Positions 10,393 through 21,100 are shown, numbered from the stretch's first letter. The stretch: 64,000 bases of DNA from Rhynchopus sp. YZ270_cl-10 (GCA_964035575.1 OZ037859.1:1426001-1490000); one strand, 5' to 3'. Made by a program: numbers and translations. The notes: generated from the letters alone by a model not told the origin.

Positions 10393-10683
10393 TTAAGATT
10401 TTATCTTTTTGAAAGTGTATGATTTTGATTTTATCTTAATCATTTTTGTTGCTTTCAGTGAAAAGACTGACTTTGTATCATTACCACAGCATTCACAACT
10501 TTCCTTTTGATTCGCGTCGCGATTAATTATTGAGCCGCATGAGAGGCATTGGTGTTTTGAGTTTTTATTTCGACTTGTGGCGAAGGGTGTTAATATCTTT
10601 TGATTCACTCCGCTCGCCTCGACATACACCAATTCTTGATTAGAGCTCGATGCTGCACAGTAACGATCAAAGTGACTATGCAC
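10393..10683 (-). CDS. Short doubtful ORF with a zinc-ribbon pattern
   Basis: A 96-codon minus-strand frame whose middle reads C-L-S-C-G ... C-E-C-C-G with 12 residues between, the spacing of a small zinc ribbon. The end is Lys/Ser-rich. Base composition is much more AT-rich than in the window's real genes, and it is the only minus-strand candidate outside the transposon. It could be a decayed fragment of a mobile element or a chance frame. I do not recognise the family. Confidence 0.25.
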   Translation of the reverse strand: MHSHFDRYCAASSSNQELVYVEASGVNQKILTPFATSRNKNSKHQCLSCGSIINRDANQKESCECCGNDTKSVFSLKATKMIKIKSKSYTFKKIKS

Positions 10684-10703
10684 GAGAGGCTTTATATAAA
10701 CTG
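10669..10703 (+). repeat. Dispersed hairpin element F1, partial copy
   Basis: AAGTGACTATGCACGAGAGG is followed by CTTTATATAAACTG. The 5' arm and loop are kept and the 3' arm is shortened. Confidence 0.55.
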
Positions 10704-11622
10704 TTGTTTCATTTGAGTGTACCCAATTCCCTATCTCTCCCTATCTTTTTAAGGCTCAGCTTGCTAATCTTTAGCAGGGGCTGCCGAAAAGTTCAGAGAA
10801 TATGGTAGCTTGAAACCACACAAACGTCACTCCCCTCCCTCGATAAAGCAAGAGAGGAGGTGGGAGGACAGATCCCATCTTTGTTTCAAGGGTAATTGCG
10901 AGAACGCGTATTTTTTTTTTCTTCCGTTTGCCATAACATGTACGCAAAGTACTCGTGTTTTCGCAACGACGGTCAGGCACCCAGGTACCCAGACCCACGC
11001 AGTGGTACATGACCTCAAGTGTTACCCACACATGAGGTCTTTCACCGAAGCAACTCACTGGTGGGGACCAAAAAATGCCAGAGGCCTGTTCCTCCCTCTT
11101 TTCCTTTCCTTTATTCCTTTCTTCCACTCTTACCCTTTTTTTTCCGTTCTCACCCTTCCCCTGACCTCGACGCTTTACAGCGCTGTGGCCACGTGAATTT
11201 CTTTCTAATTTTGTTTTGCTTTTTTCAGACCTCTTTCGGAAAATGGTATTCTGTTTCCATATACCTGAGGTACGTCCTTTTTTTATGGTTTTTTTTAGGA
11301 AAACACAACAAGCAGCATATCAGCAGCCTAGGTGTCTAATCGTAGGCTTGCGCCACACCACTGGTGAAGTATCTTGCATTTTTCTTTTCTTTTTGTATAT
11401 GATGGGGTGTTTGAAAATGTTTTTTGTATGTTTTGAAAGTGCTTTGTGCTCTGTTTAATTTTGCTTGATAGTTTTGTAGACGTGGAGTTGGAGAGGAAGG
11501 GCGCGTTACTTTGTATGAGATTACGACTTATCCTCTTTCTCAGCCACTGTCAAATGTCCTTGTTATTTGTTTGTTTATTTGCTTGTCTTCGTTGAAAGAA
11601 ACGAAAACAAAAAAAGGGATTT

Positions 11623-11882
11623 GGGGTCTTTTTTTTCAGGATAATTCACTAGCTATTCACATAAATTCACAAAATTTCACAAACTTCCCACCCAAAAAAA
11701 AAATCACACAACCTGCACTAGCGATTCACATAAATTCACCAAAATTCACCAAAATTCGCAACACCTGCACAAAACATTCGCATTCATTCACAAAAACTCC
11801 CACACCCGCGTATCACGTGCGTTTTCGCCTCGTTGTGAATTTTTGTGAATGGCTGGTGAATAATCTTGAAAAAAAAGACCCC
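11623..11882. mobile_element. MITE with about 30-bp terminal inverted repeats
   Basis: The left end GGGGTCTTTTTTTTCAGGAT matches the complement of the right end, AATCTTGAAAAAAAAGACCCC minus its first base, with few differences. The interior is built of repeated TTCAC motifs such as ATTCACATAAATTCAC. No coding capacity. Confidence 0.7.
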
Positions 11883-11912
11883 ACATCACCCCATATGAAA
11901 TAATTTTTTGTC

Positions 11913-12359
11913 AACACTGTCAGGGTTTCCGCCAGGATTTGGGGTTTCAGGAATTGGGGGGACCATCAAAAACAAAAAGAAAATTTTTTCCCGCAAACCA
12001 CGAAAGCGGTCGCGCGCTTCGCGCGCGCCTCCCAGACACAGAGTGGAGAGGCGAAGGGTGCTGCGGGGGGGGGGGGGGGGGGGGGGGGAAGTGCGAAAAA
12101 AAAATTCGGGAAGGGTTGAAAGGGCAGGGGAGGCGCGGGGATACACTCACTATCGGTTGAGTTGTCACTTTCACTGGGCTGCATTTTCATTGTGTCGCGC
12201 TGCACAGTGATTACAGTGCTGCAGTTGGAACATGTAATAGAACGTGAATGCTCTGCACGGTGCAGGGGGGTCATCTACAACCTCCAAAACAGCATTTTTC
12301 TCGGGGGGGGGGCATGGTCCCCCCCGGTCCCCTTGGCAGGAAACCCTGAACACAGTGTT
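11913..12359. mobile_element. Foldback element with poly-G core
   Basis: The left end AACACTGTCAGGGTTTCC and right end GGAAACCCTGAACACAGTGTT are inverted copies, and GGGGGGACCAT lies inside both ends. The core has a CpG palindrome near 12010 and a run of about 25 G at 12064-12088. Confidence 0.65.
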
Positions 12360-12602
12360 ATTGGAAACTGAACATGGTCAAACCCAACGACTACCATCTG
12401 TCTTTTACGTTTTTTTTTTTTTTCTTTTGATGCTCCCCTCGCGCATAACATGCGTCACTCAGGCAAAGAGCCCAAATGGCTGCGTCTAAGGAAATAAAAG
12501 AGTGGACAGATCAGTTGGTATAATGTTGTTGTTCAGATCTGGTGTCTGCGTTTGCATTATTCTTGTTCGCTATTGTACGTTTTTTTTTTTTTTTTTTTAT
12601 TC

Positions 12603-13691
12603 CACAGTTAAATAAAGTATACGAAGGATTTGGCACTTTTAGCGTGATTCTTTTTAATGATAATTTCACGCCGTGTTTTTTTCGCAAATAAAAGCCACGC
12701 TAATTGAACTTTATTTCACGCTTTTTCACTTTTTTTCACTGCAATTCCTTCAGAGCGTGATTTTTTTTTTGTTTTTTTCACGCCAAAACAGGGGTTTTTT
12801 TTGGCGATAACTTCACGCTAAATTTTGGTACATCCTGCACCACCACCCGCCTAAAAATTGAAAATTACGAATTTTTTTTGCACTTTTCCCATTTTTTTTT
12901 GACACGCAACATGCCGAAGGATCTAAGACGCAGATGGACGAGCGCTACAGTGGTTGTTGAAGGACTGGCATTGTCGACACCGTACATCCGTGAATGGGAC
13001 CGCGGTTTAAGGGATTCATTGGCAAGCCCAACGGTAAGCCCACGGAAGCCGACTTTGTTTTGTGCATAGTGCATCTCCGTGACGATCTCACGTACAAATC
13101 GTCGTCGTAATGGACAGCGTTCAGTAAGCTGAGCAGCATATTGGTGAGGAAGTATGGGGTGCAACTGCAAGACCAGTTTCCGCAGGCTCGTGTGTCTCTT
13201 GAAGCAACAAGAGACCGGCTACCGACAGTCCAAGGCACTCCACACTTACGAAACAAGAAATCGACTCCTTCATTACCTATGAAGGCGAAGGACACACCAC
13301 CCCCTTACTTCTTTGTGAGGAAGGCGGTGGCTGGCATGATATTCTGTGATGGGCGGGGATCTGAATGTCTCTCGCTCTTGCACGATAGCCATTTCCCGAC
13401 CTCCCGCTAGCACCCGGGCCCAGTTTACCGGGGTTTTGCAGGTTCCCCCGCGGGAGGGTAAGAGAGCTGGAGGGACCCTCCAGCCTTTTTTAGCCTCCCT
13501 CCAGCCCCTCAGGTACGCCAGCCCCTCCAACGGGAGTCCCGCTAGCCTAGCTAGGGGTCCCGTGGGATTCCCGGTAGCGCTGGCGGGAGGGTAAGGAAAG
13601 CTACCCGGAGGCACACATACTCGTTAGTTATTGCACAATAAATGAGTCACGCTAAAAGTGCCAAATCCTTTCGTATACTTTATTTAACGTG
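12603..13691. mobile_element. About 1.1-kb element with 48-bp terminal inverted repeats
   Basis: The end sequence TTAAATAAAGTATACGAA plus GGATTTGGCACTTTTAGCG is present at 12609-12646 and inverted at 13646-13686. The left subterminal part is rich in TTCACGC motifs. The middle (about 12900-13330) is less homopolymeric and looks like decayed coding DNA, but I could not assign it. A GC-rich block at 13385-13610 has repeated CCTCC/GGAGG and CCGGGC pieces. Probably non-autonomous or dead. Confidence 0.65.
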
Positions 13692-13704
13692 AAATAAAAT
13701 TACG

Positions 13705-13870
13705 TATTCAACGCCTTTTAGCGAATTTTTTTGCGATGCTTCACTTATTTTTTTCCCAGGCTCGTGGATTCAATTTGCCTCGCTTCGCTCGGCAAATTAA
13801 CTACCACTCGCCTGGGAAAAAAATGCGTGAAGTTATCGCAAAAAAAAACCACGCTAAAAGGCGTTGAATA
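13705..13870. mobile_element. Foldback MITE with TA ends
   Basis: TATTCAACGCCTTTTAGCG at the left end is repeated inverted at the right end. Inner blocks TTTTTTTCCCAGGC and GCCTGGGAAAAAAA also pair. It lies immediately next to the 12603-13691 element and shares its GCGATAACTTCACGC-type motifs, so the two may be related. Confidence 0.7.
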
Positions 13871-14026
13871 AATAGTTATTTTTTTGCTATTCTCAAATTT
13901 CTGTATTGGCGGTGTGGATGTGGAGAGCACGCAAACCACACACCAGTGCATTCTGCCCCCCTGGGAACGACGTAGTATACACATCCGATGCGTACCCCTC
14001 CCCTTCCCCTTCCCCTCCCCCCCATA

Positions 14027-14247
14027 CACCACGACCTAGTTACCACTCATGATTAGTGACATGACAATACTAAATACTGACAAGACCCCACCCTGTCAAA
14101 TGACAGGACCTAACGCCATTCATTTGTACAGGGGCCTTGTCGTTTGACAAGGGGGAGGTATTGTCATTATTTAGTCGTGTCATGTAACTAGTCATACCCC
14201 TTTGTCATGTCATACCCCTTTGTCATTGCTCATACAAGGTCGTGGTG
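14027..14247. mobile_element. Imperfect foldback element
   Basis: CACCACGACCT at the left and AGGTCGTGGTG at the right delimit a stretch of interleaved inverted pieces (TGTCAAATGACA, CTTGTCGTTTGACAAG, GTCATGTCATAC). Part of the left end, GGTGGTAACTAGGTCGTGGT on the opposite strand, recurs at about 1152-1172. Confidence 0.55.
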
Positions 14248-14447
14248 CAAAAAACACACACACACACAGTGAAAACTGTCTTGTCCGGCAGCTACACGAA
14301 TCCAAATTATCAAAAAAAATCAATGAAGTTTGGGTAAAAAAAAAGACACTATTTCCCCCATTTCCCCCTTCATGGGTTTCTGTTCCGAAAAACCTAACAC
14401 CTTTAACACCCTAGGATTTTATCTATTCTTTCTCACCTTTCTTATCA

Positions 14448-15452
14448 ATGACTGGATGCCCATGGGACGGTGTTGGTGCTGAGGCGGGTGTTGATGTGTG
14501 GCGCATGGAACGGAACAACGTGGTTCCCGTTAAGGAGGTGGGGGTGTTCTATGAGGGCGACGCGTACATCGTGCTCCACACCTTCACGTACCCCGGGAGC
14601 GACACGCTGCACTACTCCATTCACTACTGGCTGGGTTTCCAGACCAGCCAGGAGGCATGGACCTCGGTGGCCGCAAAGACAGTGGAGCTGGACGACTTCC
14701 TTGGTGGCAAGCCTGTGCAGCACAGAGAAATGCAGGGGTATGAGACGGAGTCGTTCCTCGAGCTCTTCCCCACCTTCACGCTTAGGAAGGGTGCCATCGA
14801 TGAGAGCAGGCCCGCCCGCGCAGAGAAGGTACGTCTCCTTCGCGTCGCAGGGAAGTTCAACCGCACGCAGCTGCATGAGTTCCCTGTGGACCTCAAGCAT
14901 TTGAACAGCCACGACGTCTTCATTCTTGATGCGGGCAAGCAGATCTTCCAATACAACGGCCGCAACACAAATGCCTGGGTGAAGCGGAAGGGCTGCGAAG
15001 TGCTTGAGAATATGCAGGATGCACGCAAGCTTCCGCACAGCGCGGTGCACACAGTGGCGGGGACGGAGGATGAGTGTCCGCAGTTTTGGATGTTCTTTGG
15101 AGGGATCAAAGATGTGACGGACTCACCGCGGGACAATGTCGTTGTGAGCAAGGATGGGGAGGCAAAGGTGTTTGGCATTTCAAAGGATATGCAGAGGCTG
15201 ACGGAGCCGCGTCTCGCGACGTTTGAGGCGCTGCACCCCTCCACAGCGTTGCTGGTGGACACAACGTACTCGCTCTTCATCTGGGGAGGCTTCGACGTCG
15301 ACGCAGCAGCCCTCAAACGAAGCTACCTCAAAATATGCGAAACCTATCTGGCAGACCACCCCACCCGCAGCATGCGTTCCACCCCGGTCGTGTACTGTAC
15401 ACAGGGGAACGAACCGGATGAGTTCGTCGAACTGTTTCCGCCGTCGTCATAA
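14448..15452 (+). CDS. Gelsolin/severin family actin-binding protein
   Basis: The 334-residue protein has three gelsolin repeats (about 10-110, 125-225 and 240-325), the size of severin, fragmin or CapG. Family hallmarks in repeat 1 are VFYEGDAYIVLHT, HYWLGFQTSQEA and KTVELDDFLGGKPVQHRE; repeat 2 has HDVFILDAGKQIFQYNG. Such proteins cap or sever actin filaments in a Ca2+-dependent way in the cytosol. The start follows a T/C-rich tract with no clear AG close to it. Intronless. There is no headpiece or second gelsolin half. Neighbours on both sides are repeat-rich noncoding DNA. Confidence 0.93.
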   Translation: MTGCPWDGVGAEAGVDVWRMERNNVVPVKEVGVFYEGDAYIVLHTFTYPGSDTLHYSIHYWLGFQTSQEAWTSVAAKTVELDDFLGGKPVQHREMQGYETESFLELFPTFTLRKGAIDESRPARAEKVRLLRVAGKFNRTQLHEFPVDLKHLNSHDVFILDAGKQIFQYNGRNTNAWVKRKGCEVLENMQDARKLPHSAVHTVAGTEDECPQFWMFFGGIKDVTDSPRDNVVVSKDGEAKVFGISKDMQRLTEPRLATFEALHPSTALLVDTTYSLFIWGGFDVDAAALKRSYLKICETYLADHPTRSMRSTPVVYCTQGNEPDEFVELFPPSS

Positions 15453-16065
15453 GCATTTTCTGTTCGTCCCTACCTAGTGCGACATTGTGGGTGCGGAGTT
15501 TCGCTTGTCTCAAAGAAGAAAAAAAAGAAAAAAAAATGCAACTCGGCCACACACGCTTGGATACTTTGGTGTGTGCAGTCAACTGTCCCATTTCCATTTC
15601 AGGGTGTGTGCTATTCTATTTCGAATTTTTTTTTTTGTCGAAACCGCAAAAAAATGAGGGGTGCACATCCAAAATAACGCAAAAAAACAAAGCAAAACAA
15701 ACAATCAAGCAAACAAAAAATAAAACTGGAAAAAGTATCTGATAGACTGTTTGTTACCTGATTCTCGCCCCCTTATTAGCACCGCCCCTTCGCTGTGGTT
15801 GTGTTAGTTTTTTCTTTCTTTTTTTCTTTCTTTTGTCTCGCACTCGCCTTTCCCCATTTCACGTACTTCTGGCAAATCCCTTCTTTCTTTTTGTGAATCT
15901 TCTCTTTTTTGCACTCAAAACAATCTCATACCCCTCTTTGCTAACTCTCTGAGGTGGGTTTTATTGGTATTTTTATCCGCCTGGAAAACTGGGGAAAATC
16001 TTCTTCTCAGTTGGGAGGGGAAACTCAAATTACGTTAGTTGTGAATAGTTTTTTTTAATATAATA
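15453..16065. other. Intergenic, no feature recognised
   Basis: A- and T-rich sequence downstream of the gelsolin-family gene with short AAACAAA and CTTTCTTT runs. No gene or structured repeat seen. Confidence 0.6.
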
Positions 16066-16169
16066 TACCGTATTCGTGCAAATTATCGACAGTACTAATG
16101 TTCGACCTTTTCAGAATTTTTCTGGAAGTTCGACCTTTTTAAGAGTCGATATTTTGTACGAATACGGTA
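16066..16169. mobile_element. 104-bp MITE with TA ends
   Basis: TACCGTATTCGTGCAAA at the left pairs with a near-complement at the right (TTTTGTACGAATACGGTA). An inner pair, GTTCGACCTTTT twice, is direct. Size, TIRs and TA edges fit a Tc1/mariner-type MITE. Confidence 0.75.
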
Positions 16170-16194
16170 AGTGTGCATGCATTATCAAATGCCA

Positions 16195-16280
16195 ACCTCG
16201 AAACGGATGTAGGACTGTATGATTGGGGCCCACCGATCATACCAAGGTACACTGTCACGAGGGGGCTTTGTATTTCAAGC
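16195..16280 (+). repeat. Dispersed repeat F3, copy 1
   Basis: Contains CCTCGAAACGGATGTAGGAC, then CCCACCGATCATACC, then GGGCTTTGTATTTCAAG. It matches 42816-42925 closely and 30052-30148 in its 3' half. Confidence 0.75.
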
Positions 16281-16374
16281 CAAAAAAAAAAAATATTTTT
16301 GTTCCATTCCGGAAGTGGTGACTGTGTGACTGTGCCTGCGTACAGCATCCCCCCACCCTCAACTTGTGGAGGCA

Positions 16375-16420
16375 GTGCTTGCGTCCACAGAGGCGTTTTG
16401 CACTTACAACTTCCATTTTA
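16375..16420 (+). repeat. Dispersed repeat F2, copy 4
   Basis: GTGCTTGCGTCCACAGAGG followed by GCGTTTTGCACTTACAACTT. An F1-type copy follows 21 bp later. Confidence 0.65.
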
Positions 16421-16440
16421 TAAGATTTACATTCATAATA

Positions 16441-16496
16441 GATGACCCGAGCATGAGGCTTGGGACTATCATGATTCATCTTAATCACCTTTTTTT
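16441..16496 (+). repeat. Diverged hairpin element F1
   Basis: Arms GACCCGAGC and GCTTGGG flank ATGAG. The T-A pair at the base of the usual stem is replaced by C-G here, a compensatory change. It ends CATCTTAATCACCTTTTTTT. Confidence 0.55.
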
Positions 16497-17556
16497 GGGG
16501 GGTATTTGCTTTAATGACCAGAAAAACTAATGACCATTCGCGTGAGTAACGACCAGGATAACTTTGTTTTGTAAATGGTTGGTACTCTCATAGGCATAGA
16601 AAGTGGTCACATTTTTCAACCTTCTTGAGGTGACTGAACACGTCTTGTAATCATCATTTTAAAGCACTTTGTAACGTCTAAACCCAATTCAACAACACCC
16701 ACTCGAGAAACAAAGAGAGGCCTGTGTTTTAGGTATAGTTTTGAAGAGGAAAAAAAAGAAAGCGGGGGAAGAAAAAACAAAAAAAAGAGGAAATTTACAA
16801 AATTGCCTGCAAGGCTTTCATTTCGAGCACAGCCCGAACTTTATCCCCCCATTTACCCCTGAGTTCCAGAAAGAAAAAAAAAACTCTGGTTCTTATCAGT
16901 TCACTTTATTTACATGTGAAAATTACTTTGTTTGACAGTAAAAACATATCTTTGGGTGTACCGTTCAGCCCAAGCTTTTCCCAAAAAAAAAAAAAAAAAA
17001 GGATTTTTTTTGCGCCTATTGTTTGATGCAGTAAGGCTGAATTTCTCTGCTGATTTTTTTTTTTTTTTTTTTTTTTTTGAATTGTGCAAAGAATTGTGGA
17101 GGATAGAAAAGGGCAGACGAGAACATTTTCAAAAAAAAAAGACTTTGAAAAAAAAAAAGATCCTTTCTTGAGGACAAATTGCGTCTTTCTTTTTGAATTA
17201 ACAATAAAGAGTGCAGACCCTGCGGGGTTTGTCCTCACAAACGGCTCGTCTAAAAACAATTTAGGGTAGTGTAACTTTTTCGGTCTGTTACCGTTATTTT
17301 GGTGTTCAAAAAATCCGGCGGGCGGCGGAGAAAAAAAGTTATGAAGAAAAAAAAGTTTTACCAGGGGGGAAAAAGTTATGAAGAGGTTTTCTTACATTTT
17401 TCCAGAGTTTTCTTCACAGTAAAATCCTTATTTTCGTGACGTGTAGCTTGTTTTCTGTTACGTGTAGCATTTTGTGTCTCATTATCATGTTGCCTGGGTA
17501 CCTAGGTTCCTGGACACCGGGTGTCTAGGTACCAGAAAGTTATAGGTACTACAGTG

Positions 17557-17723
17557 TGTACAGTGTACAGTGTACAGTGTACAGTGTACAGTGTACAGTG
17601 TACAGTGTACAGTGTACAGTGTACAGTGTACAGTGTACAGTGTACAGTGTACAGTGTACAGTGTACAGTGTACAGTGTACAGTGTACAGTGTACAGTGTA
17701 CAGTGTACAGTGTACAGTGTACA
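17557..17723. repeat. 7-bp tandem array, about 24 units
   Basis: Perfect GTGTACA units with no interruptions. The unit contains the palindrome TGTACA, so the array can fold on itself. It lies inside the transposon, between the left terminus and the transposase 3' end. Long open frames across it on both strands are a by-product of the 21-nt triple period. Confidence 0.95.
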
Positions 17724-17880
17724 AGAAAACACTCGCGAAGGCAAACCACTTTTCTCTCGAGAAAAATTGCTTACTCACCAAGTGATCGTGAGGTGCTATG
17801 GGTATGGGCCCTGTACAGCCCCACCCACATCTTTCCTATAGAACCTCTTCATAACTTTTTTCCCTAGGTACTTTCTACCA

Positions 17881-18068
17881 CGGTATGGTGGCGATCGTCG
17901 GTCGATTACGGGCGATCGCCATAGTTTGCGATCGTCATTGATCGCCAAAAAAAAATAGCGATCGCCAAAAAAAAAGTGGCGATCGCCAGCGATCGCCAGC
18001 GATCGCCAGCGATCGCCAGCGATCGACAGCGATCGACAGCGATCGACAGCGATCGACAGCGATCGCCA
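17881..18068. repeat. CGATCG-rich block with 10-bp tandem array
   Basis: From 17981, units of GATCGCCAGC (four) then GATCGACAGC (four) end with a partial unit. Upstream, 17889-17980 has scattered GCGATCGCCA copies separated by A runs. It lies inside the transposon and may be a protein-binding or simple-sequence expansion. Confidence 0.9.
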
Positions 18069-18407
18069 TGCATGATAAGAGGAAAACGGGGGCGGAAGGG
18101 GGCTATTTTGTTTACTTTGATCGGGCTTCTGAACGGGAGAAGGGTTGGAGGGTGAGGGGTGTCAAGTGTTGTGGCATTTTTGGTACAGCCTGGAACGCCC
18201 TTTGTAGGCAAATGCAGGTTGCGTTGATCCATCTCGCCGTGGGGGAACACTAGTTGGGGAAGTTGGGGGTAGTGACATCACACGAGAAAGGCACAAATGC
18301 GCATGTCAGCAACATTATATTGGCAGACACGCGCTAGTGGGGAAACATGGAGAGGGGTGATTAGATTTGGTGGCGGGGGGTGTTTTTTTTTTAATGCTAA
18401 TTGTTCA

Positions 18408-20507
18408 TCAAGCGTTCGCTGCTGCTGCCATCGCCTGGATCGCCTGCTGCATCGTCGGGATGTGCAGCTTCTCTGGCGTGGGGCTGTCCACATCAACGAA
18501 CTCGGTATCATCTTCTTCAACATGGGGAAACCCATGCCTCAGCTCGCAATTGCACTTACCTGAAAGAATTTTTTCATAATTTTTTGAAAAACAGTCCAAC
18601 TACATACGTGCCACGTCTTGATTAATCCCCAAAAGGGACAGGAACCCATGTGTCTGCAGAGACACTGCCCCACGCCCGGCAGGCAACATATGGTGCACAA
18701 CTGACATCGCGCTGTCGGGGCTTGTGCACGATGGCGCTGTGCTCAAAGCATCCAGCACCCCCTCTGCCAGAAAGCTGCACCCCTCTTCTTTCTTCATGAT
18801 GTTCTCCCAAAAGTCAATATCCGAATCCCCCATGAAGTCGCCCGCTTGCAGAGAAAACAGACTGAATGCCTCGTCCGACACGTCCTCTTCGGTCCAGCCG
18901 AACGCCATGCGGAGGTCGGCATTTGACATCAGCGATTTGGTTATGTTTCCTGTTTCGAATCCTGCGGGGGTCAGCTGCCTCAATGCCAGATAGTAGAAGT
19001 ATCCGGGTTCGAGCTTGTCCCTCCAACGCTTGTTCAGACCTTCCCACATGATTTTGCAAATGCTTCCTACTCGACCAGGCCTCTCAGACAATTTCTTCAG
19101 GTCTTCCAACAGATTTTCCAAGTCACTCCATACTCGAACGGCTCCGCAGCCTGGCGCTTGTGCGTTGGCATAACGCTGTAGGACTTCGCGCATGGGGGTT
19201 GTGGCCTCCACAAATTCCGACAATGCCTCTTGCACTTCTTCGAACCCTCGTTCTCTGAGGATCTGCGCAAGCTTCACGATCGATTTAGAGGCGGTTTTTT
19301 TCTGAACCTCTTGCGACAGGAAGAGGAAGAGGGGCCTCACACGCTGCTCCAAGTGCTGTGCCGCGTCCAAGAAGCTGATAAAGCGCGTGTCGAAGACACG
19401 CGGTGCCCGAACGGCTTCTGCTACCGCTTCTCTCGAGTTTTCGTCGTGCGACAGGATAGTCCCAACCACCGAATGCAGCTCCTCAAACGTTGTGACTTTG
19501 CTCACTGACTCACAATCCTCCTCCGTCACCTTCTCCTTCGCCATTGCAATCAAATGTGGAAGCATCTGAGACATTTCTAATTTGGATGCCGACTTTTTGC
19601 GCGCAGTCATCTTTTTGTACAAAGTCTCTAACTCAGCCACAGCAGAGCCCTTCTGAAACTGCTTCTGAAACGCACGCCATCTTTTCTGCTGTTTTGCGTC
19701 GTGGAACACAAAGTTGCTTAGATGCAATATTTCGTACACCAAATCAGAATCGGCTTTCAGCGTAGTCCGGACATCGGAGCACACGTTGTGTAGAAGGTGG
19801 CTCGTGCAGCTGATATACGGAACGTTCAGTAATACACTCAGCTCTCGGGATACTCCACCAGAGGCCCCCCCTCTATCGCTTCTGATGAGTCGCACGTCCG
19901 AAAGGGTCATTCCCACCTCCCCGAGACACGCTTCGAGTGCCTTCTTCAGCGTCTCTCCGGTGTATGGGGTGTCCGAATACTGCAGTGGGAGGCAGTAGGA
20001 CCTCTCCCTCGTTTGCGCGATGAAGACTGCGACGGTGTGCCCCTGGAGGGAAGACCCACCGTCATGCACCAGGCTGATCTTTTGATTCCCCAAATTCTTC
20101 TTTATCTCGTCAACGTGTGCTCCGTAGATGACATTCCCATGTTCGCGCCACCCGCGCTGAATGTCTATTCCGTGTGCAGGGATGGTCCGACCAGCGAGTC
20201 CTTTCAGTAGCAATGATGCCGCACGAAAAGGGATTCCCAACATGGCAGTCAGTTCAACAGCAAGTTCTGTGATGTCCGCCGATGATGCTACAGGTTCCGA
20301 TGTTGAAGGTGTGTTCCCTGCTGCGTTCTTCACTTTTTCGCGGTGATTCTGACTCTTCCAGTGGACAGCGGTAATGTCGTAAACCTTCACATCACGCGAC
20401 CAGGCCCATTTGCAATGCGTACACACCGGAAGCTCTTGTTCTCCATCGAACTTTGAAGCGTGAGTGGAGAGTTTGTACCCGTTCTTCATGGCGTTCGCTT
20501 TTGTCAT
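18408..20507 (-). CDS. hAT-like transposase with BED-type zinc finger and one intron
   Basis: Exon 1 is 20507-18608 and exon 2 is 18559-18408, with a 48-nt GTATGT...CAG intron at 18607-18560; the product is 683 residues. Exon 2 continues the frame (KCNCELRHG) to a stop at 18408-18410. The N-terminus has a BED-like finger (C29, C32, H49, H55). The middle resembles the DUF659/hAT catalytic region: SLVHDGGSSLQGHTVAVFI, then IRSDRGGASGGV and CTSHLLHNVCSDV, with acidic residues at expected places. The C-terminus has a weak hAT dimerisation pattern (DFWENIMKK ... FLSLLGINQDV). The first Met inside the element and clear of its terminal repeat was chosen; the frame is open further upstream into the terminus, and an extra 5' exon cannot be excluded. 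Confidence 0.82.
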
Positions 20508-20673
20508 GATGGCCAAGCCCTGCTCGCTTCTGGGGTCCAGGTCAGTGTAGCATGCTTTTAGCGGAACAGCAGGCAACAACTTTTGCTTGATTCTACATAA
20601 CTTTTTTTTCTTGGTTTTCAAAAAATCCGGCGGGCGGTAACGGTAACAGGCTGAAAAAGTTACACTACCCTTA

Positions 20674-21057
20674 CAGAAAAAAAAAAAAATCTTTTTCATC
20701 GGATTTTTTACCGTAGGAATGGAACCTCTTCTCGAGAGTTTCTTTCGATTCCTTTCTGCCCTCTAACCACCACATTCCCCCATACACTCCCCCCCCACTG
20801 CACCCCAAACTCTCACGAAAATCGGTTGTTTTTTTTTTGTGCAGAGACTCGCAGTACAAGGGACACTTGACATGACGTCACATTCCTGTACTGAAAGACA
20901 AAAAGCACTCAGACAAACAAAACAAAAAACCTCGGCTTTATCCAACCTCTCCCCTTCTCACACCCCCCTTGCGTGCCATGCTCCCCCCCCTTTCTCCTTT
21001 TCATGATTTGTGTTGGGGACATGCTTTCTTTTCTACGAATTGAAAGTGAATGTATTT
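20674..21057. other. Intergenic, no feature recognised
   Basis: T-, C- and A-rich stretch to the right of the transposon. No gene or structured repeat seen. Confidence 0.55.
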
Positions 21058-21100
21058 AATAGGTGGCTAAGAACGAGAGGACTTAGGCCCATCTTTACCA
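21058..21100 (+). repeat. Hairpin element F1 with a compensatory change
   Basis: Arms TGGCTAAG and CTTAGGCCCA replace the usual TGACTAAG and CTTAGGGTCA: the A-T pair of the lower stem has become G-C. The loop keeps ACGAGAGG. Confidence 0.65.

Larger units (their letters stand above)
17264..20670 (-). mobile_element. hAT-like DNA transposon, apparently complete
   Basis: About 34-bp terminal inverted repeats begin GGGTAGTGTAACTTTTTC at the left and are inverted at the right. Just inside both ends lies the same-orientation 21-bp subterminal repeat TTCAAAAAATCCGGCGGGCG(G), at 17305 and 20617. Both outer edges are flanked by TTA (17261-17263 and 20671-20673). The element carries one transposase gene on the minus strand and two tandem arrays between the gene's 3' end and the left terminus. 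No 8-bp target duplication of the usual hAT kind is visible. The long intact frame suggests a young copy. Confidence 0.85.

Noticed and set aside
17485-17867. Several overlapping open frames on both strands across the GTGTACA array
   Set aside because: A 7-bp stop-free unit gives open frames in all phases. The peptides are pure seven-residue repeats with no other support.
17264-20670. Calling the transposon PIF/Harbinger from its TTA flanks
   Set aside because: The protein shows a BED finger and hAT/DUF659-like core, not a Harbinger DDE pattern; the TTA may be chance.
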